The position numbers were made by a program, and so were the translations under genes. Below the pieces are notes generated by a model. The model was given only the letters and a program-made list of their open reading frames with translations, had not been told where the DNA came from and did no database searches. Below, one piece after another: positions 56,834 to 64,000 of a stretch of DNA of 64,000 nt (positions are counted from its first letter, which is position 1; the number at the start of each line of letters is the position of its first letter). The stretch comes from Dactylorhiza incarnata (Eukaryota > Streptophyta > Magnoliopsida > Asparagales > Orchidaceae): NCBI GenBank assembly GCA_033032865.1, contig JAWHQI010000716.1, positions 62,001 to 126,000 of the forward strand. The letters are read 5' to 3'.

Positions 56834-56962
56834 ATGCCCCTTTCAGAAGAAGCCCAAGCTCGTCTAGATGCTGCGAGGGCAAACTGTTGGTCGCTTACCA
56901 TCAAGTTTGCGCCATGGATCGCCCGACGGTCCCCTGTCCCCCCACAAAGCCCAAGAAAGTGA
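56834..56962 (+). CDS. Short ORF downstream of the first TATA box, unknown function
   Basis: MPLSEEAQARLDAARANCWS, 42 codons, starting 74 bases after TATAAATA. Counterpart of the ORF in element 9 after its TATA box. Rich in Ala, Arg and Pro. No domain recognised; could be a leader ORF or the first exon of a longer protein. Confidence 0.35.
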   Translation: MPLSEEAQARLDAARANCWSLTIKFAPWIARRSPVPPQSPRK

Positions 56963-57585
56963 AGATGGTTGAGCGCCGCCTGAGGGAGGGTGTATCCTCT
57001 CTCCCGGATCCGCCACCAAACACCGGGCTCGTCCAGTAGGAATATGAGATCATGGTTTTGATCTCCCCTGAAACAGGTTAAAAATCATATTTTCTTGCTC
57101 GCAAAACACGTCTCCCGAGGAAGAAGCCATAGGCGAGGACCTGACGGGCGCTCGCCCTTAATCCCCCGGGAGGGCCGGTACTGCAGCTATGGACATGGAC
57201 CATGCAGTCCTGCATGATTCCTCGCCACTGTCTAGTGAGATTCTCGCCTTTCTCCCAGCAAACTGGCTTCCCTTGGCCATTGGCTTCCCTCCGCTGTCTC
57301 CTATTGTAGTCACGCTCCGCACGACATCCGAAAGACTCACCTCTCTACTATGGTCCTTGGCCCTACCAGATGCAACCATCATGATCCCAGGATCTGGCCT
57401 TCTAGGCGAAAAGGGCCCTTGTTTACCCAAAAATCGGCAATCCCCTCCGAGCCGCCCTTTTTCAGGTACCATGCGTTTTCGGAGCTCCCGGCCGAGCTCC
57501 CTTTTCCCGGGCGGCCTTGCCCCTGCCGGGCGAGCTCCCCCTTCCGGGCGGTCTCTACCGTCCGGGCTGTCTCGCTTCAGGAATT

Positions 57586-57850
57586 TGCATTCCGGGCGAC
57601 CTCTCCCTGTGAGTTCGCATTCCGGGCGACCTCTCCCTGTGAGGTCGCATTCCGGGCGACCTCTCCCTGTGAGGTCGCTAGCCGGGCGACCTCTCCCTGT
57701 GAGGTCGCTAGCCAGGAGACCTCTCCCTGTGAGGTCGCATTCCGGGCGACCTCTCCCTGTGAGGTCGCTAGCCGGGCGACCTCTCCATGTGAGGTCGCTA
57801 GCCGGGCGACCTCTACCTGTGAGGTCGCAATCCGGGCGACCTCTTCTTTT
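57586..57850 (+). repeat. 30-bp tandem array (about nine units) of palindromic CGACCTC/GAGGTCG
   Basis: Unit CATTCCGGGCGACCTCTCCC plus TGTGAGGTCG, 30 bases, alternating CATTC and CTAGC variants. Each unit joins GAGGTCGC to GCGACCTC of the next. In frame it gives a ten-residue repeat, but this is a by-product of the period. Confidence 0.9.
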
Positions 57851-57900
57851 ATTCTCCTGGCGCTGATGTCATCAACTTCTAGAAGACTCCACCATGGGCC

Positions 57901-57908
57901 TATAAATA
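57901..57908 (+). promoter_or_regulatory. TATA box of element 8
   Basis: TATAAATA with CC before and GGCCCC after, 679 bases upstream of gag. Likely core promoter of the gag transcript. Confidence 0.65.
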
Positions 57909-58015
57909 GGCCCCTATGCCTCTTCAGAAGATACACCGATCGAGAGGTAAGAATCCTGCGGCTAGACCAATCAGACCGCACCTGGTAGCGGGCTGTCCGG
58001 CGACCTCCTAACTGC

Positions 58016-58213
58016 CAGGCCGGGCGATCTCATCAGACAGGTCGGGCGACCTCACCAAGCAGGTTGGGCGGCCTCACCAAGCAGGACGGGCGACCTCATC
58101 AGATAGGTCGGGCAACCTCATCAGACAGGTCGGGCGACCTCACCAAGCAGGTCGGGCGGCCTCACCAAGCAAGCTGGGCGGCCTTATCAAATAGGTCGCG
58201 CGACCTCCTTCCC
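58016..58213 (+). repeat. 22-bp tandem array (about nine units), AGGTCGGGCGACCT palindrome
   Basis: Unit CAGGTCGGGCGACCTCACCA plus AG. AGGTCG/CGACCT arms flank GG. Variants change arms on one side only (GGTTGGGCGGCCT). Confidence 0.9.
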
Positions 58214-58579
58214 TCTTCACTCGCGACTCAAGTAACCAGCTGCTCGCGGCCTCCTTTTCCCCCCGTTTCCTCGAGTAGATCGTGGATGTGCAATTTTGGA
58301 TTCAACAGAAACACGCGACCTTCAGATAGCGAGTGGTTGATGAACAACAGTTGCGATGAAGACGCGAGATTTGGCCTAAAATACATTCAATTTTAAAACG
58401 GCCATAACTTTTGATCCGGGTGTCGGAATTCAGAAATTCAAAGCCCGATGCGACCGTCTTGAGCCGAACTATCCAAAAATAGGGTACCCCGTTCAGGCAC
58501 TTTTTAGCCCTCAGATTTCAAAAATTCGGCTCCGTTTGAAAGTTATTTCAGTTTTTCTCTTTCGGCAATTCCTGTTTTC

Positions 58580-59932
58580 ATGGATCATCCGTCAGAAGGC
58601 CTCGAGCATCCTTTAAATCATCTCGAAGTTCCTATCCAAGGTAGCGACATCAACTCCCTATTAGCAGAGATTGCCCACCTCGAAAGACAAGTGAATTCTC
58701 AACTCAATACTTCAGCAGTTATTAATGACAAGCCCTCTAGCAATCATCTAGAACATTTGTTACAACCTGAAGTAATAGAACTCTCCATTCCCTATCATGA
58801 GTCTCATAAGGTTAGTATGGGTGATCCCCCTTACCTACTTGATAGACTAATAGTTCCTGCAGGAGAAGAACAAGAACCTTCCCCATTATCATATAAAATT
58901 CATTGGGAAGAAGTTCCAAATGATTTCAAAGAGCCTCGCCTACCAGTCTATTCTGGAATGAGTGATCCGGTTTTTCATCTGCAAGCCTTTGAGGCGGCTA
59001 CTTCACTAAGAATTCTATCAGATGGTATCAAGTGTAAACTTCTCATCATGACTTTTGACGATCAAGTTCTGGATTGGTTCTATCATTTACCACCTCAATC
59101 GATCAATTGCTTCGGGGATCTTCGAAGAGAATTTTACTCAAGGTTCAGTACTTTAAGGAAGCGTAAGAGAGGTCTACCGGCTCTTTTTCAGATCAAGCAA
59201 ATGGATAACGAATCCACAGCTCACTTCATCGATCGCTTTCAAAAAGAAATCCTTGATGTTGTTAATGCTGATCAAAGTCTCTATAAACATGCCTTAATTA
59301 ATGGTCTCCAAGAAGGACCTCTTAAGTTCGAAGTCACCATGAAAGAGCCGAAATCTTATGCTCATCTTATTGAAATAGCAAATCAGTTCATTAAGGCTGA
59401 GGATGCAAACCCCAATTATTTTGCTTCTTTAATTCAGTGGCCTCAACAACAACAGAAGGATTATTCTTCTCATGATCATCTTCCTATCAATCGTCGTGGC
59501 TATTTATTAGAATATGAATAAGGTCCCAACTTATCATCTAAACGTGAAATATGCTATGATTATGAGCATCTATCTGCTTCTCCAAGTATCCTGCAGCTAA
59601 ATCAATCAGAGTTATGCCTTGTCAACCCTCATATCTCAACTCAGGCTTATGATTACAAGTCATGTAATTCTCCTCGCCCAAATAAGCAAGATAAGTTCCG
59701 AGGAAGGTATACAAGTTTAACTATCTCAATGAAAGAAGTTCTTCAGATTATCCAGCAAGAACCTGGTTTTACGAGACCTTCTCTCATGCGACCTGATCAT
59801 AGGAATTGTCATAAAGATTTGTTTTGTCAATACCACATGTGTGTGGGTCATGATACAGAAAAGTGTCGTGCTCTATATAAGCTCGTAGAGAAGTTACTAA
59901 AAGAAGGCAAACTGCGGGAGTATGTTGCTTAA
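58580..59932 (+). pseudogene. Element 8 gag, Tat type, with one in-frame stop
   Basis: ATG at 58580 (MDHPSEGLEHPLNHL). The gag core lies at residues ~125-260: FHLQAFEAATSLRILSDG, LDWFYHLPPQSINCFGDL, RREFYSRFST, LFQIKQMDNESTAHFIDRF. The frame ends at TAA 59519-59521 but stays open in the same frame through 59932, where KDLFCQYHMCVGHDTEKCRAL gives a CX2HX4HX4C finger followed by LVEKLLKEGKLREYV, a Tat-lineage hallmark. A single stop therefore separates capsid and nucleocapsid parts. No protease follows. Confidence 0.85.
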
Positions 59933-60100
59933 GAATATTATTGTAAAATCTTTTCTAGCAACATCGGTTATTCACTCGATGCTAGATCTACTTTCATTGG
60001 CAAAGAGGTTTGTCTTAAGACTAAAGCTCTTTCAGTTATATTTGCATTAGTTCTTTCCTTCAAATGCGTACATGGTTGAATATGGATTATGAATGTTGTG
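59933..60100 (+). other. Spacer between gag and 42-bp array
   Basis: No gene; TTCACTCGATGCTAGATC and GCATTAGTTC blocks only. Confidence 0.4.
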
Positions 60101-60470
60101 GCAATCAAACCCATCTTTCGATGGTCGCTCAAAAACTTTAAAGGCAATCAAACACATCTTTCGATGGTCGCCCAAATCTTCTAAGGCAATCAAACCCATC
60201 TTTCGATGGTCGCCCAAATCTTCTAAGGCAATCAAACCCATCTTTCGATGGTCGCCCAAATCTTCTAAGACAATCAAACCCATCTTTCGATGGTCGCCCA
60301 AATCTTCTAAGGCAATCAAACCCATCTTTCGATGGTCACCCAAATCTTCTAAGGCAATCAAACCCATCTTTCGATGGTCGCCCAAATCGTAAAAGGCAAT
60401 CAAACCCATCCCTTGATGGTCGCCATCATCTAAAAAGGCAATCAAACCCATCTTTTGATGGTCGCCCCGA
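60101..60470 (+). repeat. 42-bp tandem array, about nine units
   Basis: Unit GGCAATCAAACCCATCTTTC, GATGGTCGCCCAAATCTTCT, AA. Each unit contains CCATC TTTC GATGG, a 5-bp hairpin with a four-base loop. The ORFs on both strands here (FRWSPKSSKAIKPI repeats) follow from the period being divisible by three. Confidence 0.93.
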
Positions 60471-60649
60471 TGTAATTTCAATTTTATATCAACATTGTAG
60501 TGGTTGCTCCGGTTGAGCATTATTATTTTTCCTGCATCTGATACAGATGCTATGCTAGCTTCTTGCTTGAAAATAAGGTGAATATCACCATATTGTATCG
60601 AGACATCCAAAAACTTCTTTTCTACAAATGTTTATATGAAAAGATGAAC
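60471..60649 (+). other. Spacer between the two arrays
   Basis: No gene recognised. TGCATCTGATACAGATGC (60534-60551) forms GCATCTG/CAGATGC arms around ATA. Confidence 0.5.
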
Positions 60650-63600
60650 AGGTGGTTGCGAGTTTTCCTCAGGTACTCGCATTATGAAGTTTATTTTACA
60701 CCTGCTTTAAGTTCTCCTTTGCAGAGATTAGCGGGAGTTCGCGAGTTCTCTTCAGGTACTCGCATTATATTTTATACCTGCTTTAAGTTCTCTTTTGCAG
60801 AGATTAACAGGTGTTCGCGAGTTCTCTTCAGGTACTCACGTTATATTTTATACCTGCTTTAAGTTCTCTTTTGCAGTGATTAGCAGGTGTTCGCGAGTTC
60901 TCTTCAGGTACTCGCGTTATATTTTATACCAGCTTTAAGTTCTCTTTTGCAGAGATTAGCGGGAGTTCGCGAGTTCTCTTCAGGTACTCGCGTTATATTT
61001 TATACCTGCTTTGAGTTCTCTTTTGCAGAGATTAGCAGGTGTTCGCGAGGTCTATTCAGGTACTCGCGTTATATTTTCATACCTGCTTTGACTTCTCTTT
61101 TGCAGAGATTAGCAGGTGTCCGCGAGTTCCCTTCAGGTACTCGCGTTATATTGTATACCTGCTTTGAGTTCTTTTTCACAGAGATTAGCAGGTACTCGCG
61201 AGTTCTCTTCAGGTACTCGCGTTAAATTCTTTTATACCTGCTTTGAGTTCTCTTTCGCAGAGATTAGCAGGTAATCGTGAGGTCTCCTCAGGTACTCACG
61301 TTATATTCTTTTATACCAGCTTTATGTTCTCTTTTTGCATAGATTAGTAGGTATTCGCGAGTTTTCTAAAGGTACTCGCATTATAGATTGTTTTATACCT
61401 GCTTTATGTTCTTTTTTTGCAGAGATTAGCAGGTATTCGCGAGTTCTCTTCAAGTACTCGCATTATAGATTATTTTATAGCTGCTTTGAGTTCTCTTTTG
61501 CAGAGATTAGCAGGTGTTTGCGAGTTCTCTTCAGGTACTCGCGTTATATTTCGTACCTGCTTTGAGTTCTATTTTGTAGAGATTAGCAGGTGCTCGCGAG
61601 TTCTCTTCAGGTACTCGCGTTATGTTATACTTCATACCTGCTTTGAGTTCTCTTTTGCAGAGATTAGCAGGTGCTCGCGAGTTCTCTTCAGGTACTCGCG
61701 TTATGTTATATTTCATACCTGCTTTGAGTTCTCTTTTGCAGAGATAAGCAGGTGCTCGCGAGTTCTCTTCAGGTACTCGCGTTATGTTATATTTCATACC
61801 TGCTTTGAGTTATCTTTTGCAGAGATTAGCAGGTGTTCACGAGTTCTCTTCAGGTACTCGCGTTATGTTTTATACCTGCTGTGAGTTCTCTTTTGCAGAG
61901 ATCAGCAGGTATTCGCGAGGTCTCTTCAGGTACTCACGTTATATTTCATACCTTCTTTGAATTCTCTTTTGCAGAGATTAGCAGGTGTTCGCGAGGTCTC
62001 TTCAGGTACTCGCATTATATTTTATACCTGCTGTGAGTTCTCTTTTGCAGAGATCAGCAGGTATTCGCGAGGTCTCTTCAGGTACTCGCGTTATATTTCA
62101 TACCTGCTTTGAATTCTCTTTTGCAGAGATCAGCAGGTATTCGCGAGGTCTCTTCAGGTACTCGCGTTATATTTCATACCTGCTTTGAATTCTCTTTTGC
62201 AGAGATTAGCAGGTGTTCGCGATGTCTCTTCAGGTACTCGCATTATGTTTTATACCTGCTGTGAGTTCTCTTTTGCAGAGATTAGCAGGTGCTCGCGAGT
62301 TCTCTTCAGGTACTCGCGTTATGTTTTATACCTGCTTTGAGTTCTCTTTTGCAGAGATTAGAAGGTGCTCGCGAGTTTCTCTTCGGGTACTCGCGTTATG
62401 TTTTATACCTGCTTTGAGTTCTCTTTTGCAGAGATTAGCAGGTGTCCGCGAGTTCTCTTCAGGTACTCGCGTTATGTTATATTTCATACCTGCTTTGAGT
62501 TCTCTTTTGCAGAGATTAGCAGGTGTTCGCGAGTTCTCTTCAGGTACTCGCGTTATGTTATATTTCATACCTGCTTTGAGTTCTCTTTTGCAGAGATTAG
62601 CAGGTGCTCGCGAGTTCTCTTCAGGTACTCGAATTATGTTATATTTCATACCTGCTTTGAGTTCTCTTTTGCAGAGATTAGCAGGTGTTCGCGAGTTCTC
62701 TTCAGGTACTCACGTTATATTTTATACCTGCTGTGAGTTCTCTTTTGCAGAGATCAGCTGGTATTCGCGAGGTCTCTTCAGGTACTCGCGTTATGTTATA
62801 TTTCATACCTGCTTTATGTTCTCTTTTGCAGAGATTAGCAGGTGTTCGCGAGTTCTCTTCAGGTACTCGCGTTATGTTTTATACCTGCTGTGAGTTCTCT
62901 TTTGCAGAGATTAGCAGGTGTTCGCGAGGTCTCTTCAGGTACTCGCGTTATGTTTTATACCTGCTTTGTGTTCTCTTTTGCAGAGGTTAGCAGGTGTTCG
63001 CGAGTTCTCTTCAGGTACCTGCGTTATGTTTTATACCTGCTTTGAGTTCTCATTTGCAGAGATTAACAGGTATTCGCGAGGTCTCTTCAGGTACTCGCGT
63101 TATGTTTTATACCTGCTTTGTGTTCTCTTTTGCAGAGATTAGCAGGTGTTCGCGAGTTCTCTTCAGGTACTCGCGTTATGTTGTATACCTGCTTGGAATT
63201 CTCTTTTGTAGAGGTTAGCAGGTGTTCGCGAAGTCTCTTCAGGTACTCGCGTTATATTATATTTCATACCTGCTTTGAGTTCTCTTGTGCAGAGATTAGC
63301 AGGTATTCACGAGTTCTCTTCAGGTACTCGCGTTATGTTTTATACCTGCTTTGACTTCTCTTTTGCAGAGATTAGCAGGTGTTCGCGAGGTCTCTTCAGG
63401 TACTCGCGTTATGTTTTATACCTGCTTGGAATTCTCTTTTGTAGAGGTTAGCAGGTGTTCGCGAGTTCTCTTCAGGTACTCGCGTTATGTTTTATACCTG
63501 CTTTGAGTTCTCTTTTGCAGAGATTACAAGGTGTCCGCGAGTTCTCTTCAGGTACCCACGTTATGTTTTATACCTGCTTTGAGTTCTCTTTTGTAGAGAT

Positions 63601-64000
63601 TAGCAGGTGTCCGCGAGTTCTCTTCAGGTACTCGCGTTATGTTATATTTCATACCTGCTTTGAGTTCTCTTTTGCAGAGATTAGCAGGTGTTCGCGAGTT
63701 CTCTTCAGGTACTCGCGTTATGTTATATTTCATACCTGCTTTGAGTTCTCTTTTGCAGAGATTAGCAGGTGTCCGCGAGTTCTATTCAGGTACTCGCGTT
63801 ATGTTATATTTCATACCTGCTTTGAGTTCTCTTTTGCAGAGATTAGCAGGTGTTCGCGAGTTCTCTTCAGGTACTCGCGTTATGTTTTATACCTGCTGTG
63901 AGTTCTCTTTTGCAGAGATCAGCAGGTATTCGTGAGGTCTCTTCAGGTACTCGCGTTATGTAATATTTCATACCTGCTTTGAGCTCTCCTTTGTAGTGAT
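60650..64000 (+). repeat. Satellite array, ~76-bp unit, more than 40 copies, continues past the window
   Basis: Unit: TTTTATACCTGCTTTGAGTT, CTCTTTTGCAGAGATTAGCA, GGTGTTCGCGAGTTCTCTTC, AGGTACTCGCGTTATG (76 bases). A 79-base variant has ATGTTATATTTCATACC. Most units differ by a few bases, often at CpG (TCGCG to TCACG). Two inverted repeats per unit: ACCTGC/GCAGGT and CGCGAG/CTCGCG. The many overlapping frames are artefacts. Confidence 0.96.

Larger units (their letters stand above)
55929..58307 (+). repeat. Element 8 5' LTR or LTR plus unknown segment
   Basis: TGTTGGAA start and GATTCAACA end give terminal symmetry. The first 1.5 kb is related to element 9. TATAAATA is at 56753-56760 and 57901-57908. 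Two palindromic arrays lie at 57586-57850 and 58016-58213. GGTGGCGAGCCCCGCTCGCC-type inverted repeats occur at 56457-56530. Confidence 0.5.
55929..64000 (+). mobile_element. Element 8: gag-only Tat-like Ty3/gypsy element with satellite arrays, right end outside the window
   Basis: Begins TGTTGGAACT inside element 7's LTR. A regulatory/LTR-like region with two TATA boxes extends to about 58307 (TTCAACA). A gag of Tat type follows (58580-59932), then no pol but a 42-bp array and a ~76-bp array to the window edge. The exact LTR limits are uncertain because no convincing PBS was seen. A composite of two elements with a boundary near 57480 is an alternative. Confidence 0.65.

Noticed and set aside
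57189..57988. Long Arg/Pro/Ser-rich ORFs over the 30-bp array
   Set aside because: The period of 30 keeps frames open on both strands. The repeated decapeptide changes with unit variants without any bias to synonymous sites that I can see.
60101..60470. CRISPR-like regular repeats
   Set aside because: Repeats are directly tandem with no unique spacers, and the context is a plant retrotransposon.
60650..64000. Many ORFs of 60-226 codons with repeated ALSSLLQRLAGVREF or CFEFSFAEISRCSR
   Set aside because: They are the three frames of the ~76/79-bp satellite without stops. They shift frame with unit length and have no independent start or domain.

Overview
The window is angiosperm nuclear DNA from a repeat-rich genome. 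I found no host gene, rRNA gene or tRNA gene. Almost every base belongs to a long terminal repeat (LTR) retrotransposon, mostly nested inside one another. The evidence for a plant is lineage-specific: Athila-, Tekay- and Tat-type Ty3/gypsy proteins, SIRE-like Ty1/copia gag, primer-binding sites (PBS) for plant tRNA-Asp and initiator tRNA-Met, and 5-bp target-site duplications (TSDs). The species cannot be named from this sequence. The left nest (1-35281) runs mainly on the minus strand. Element 1 (Athila-type gag-pol, 1-~7797) sits in the 3' LTR of element 2 (~7796-12968), a non-autonomous relative with its own uncharacterised ORF. Element 2 sits in the 3' LTR of element 3 (12969-23938, Tekay-type chromovirus). 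Element 3 sits in the pol gene of element 4 (23939-34413, a decayed chromovirus-like element). Element 4 appears to sit in an older gypsy LTR relic (34414-35281). A truncated plus-strand SIRE-like element (27386-30337) and a local duplication disrupt the 5' end of element 4, and a solo copia LTR (32247-33429) lies in its 5' LTR.

The right nest begins with an unclassified element carrying a TATA box and a short ORF (35450-37340). Element 7 (from 37341, plus strand) is a gag-only copia-like element inserted into it. Inside element 7 lie a solo LTR in its 5' LTR (38217-39702), the complete related element 6 (42806-51284, minus strand, TSD ATATC), another solo LTR (52193-53633) and a complete 434-bp TRIM (54002-54435). 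Element 7's 3' LTR starts at 55860 and is interrupted at 55929 by element 8, a gag-only Tat-like element. Element 8 carries several tandem arrays and ends the window in more than 3.3 kb of a ~76-bp satellite.

Coding capacity is decayed throughout. Frameshifts and stops break every pol, and catalytic Asp residues are lost in the integrase of element 1, the protease and integrase of element 3 and the reverse transcriptase of element 4. Elements 2, 6, 7 and 8 show no pol and would have depended on enzymes from others.

The most unusual signals are non-coding: (i) twin hairpins in elements 6 and 7 whose stem arms co-vary while loop and flanks stay constant; (ii) arrays of short CpG-rich palindromes in most of the LTR families, including one 14-mer shared between gypsy and copia families; (iii) satellite arrays in the 3' part of the gag-only Tat-like element; (iv) a ~90-bp module found in unrelated elements. 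All alignments were done by eye, so identities and exact ends are approximate unless a target-site duplication fixes them.
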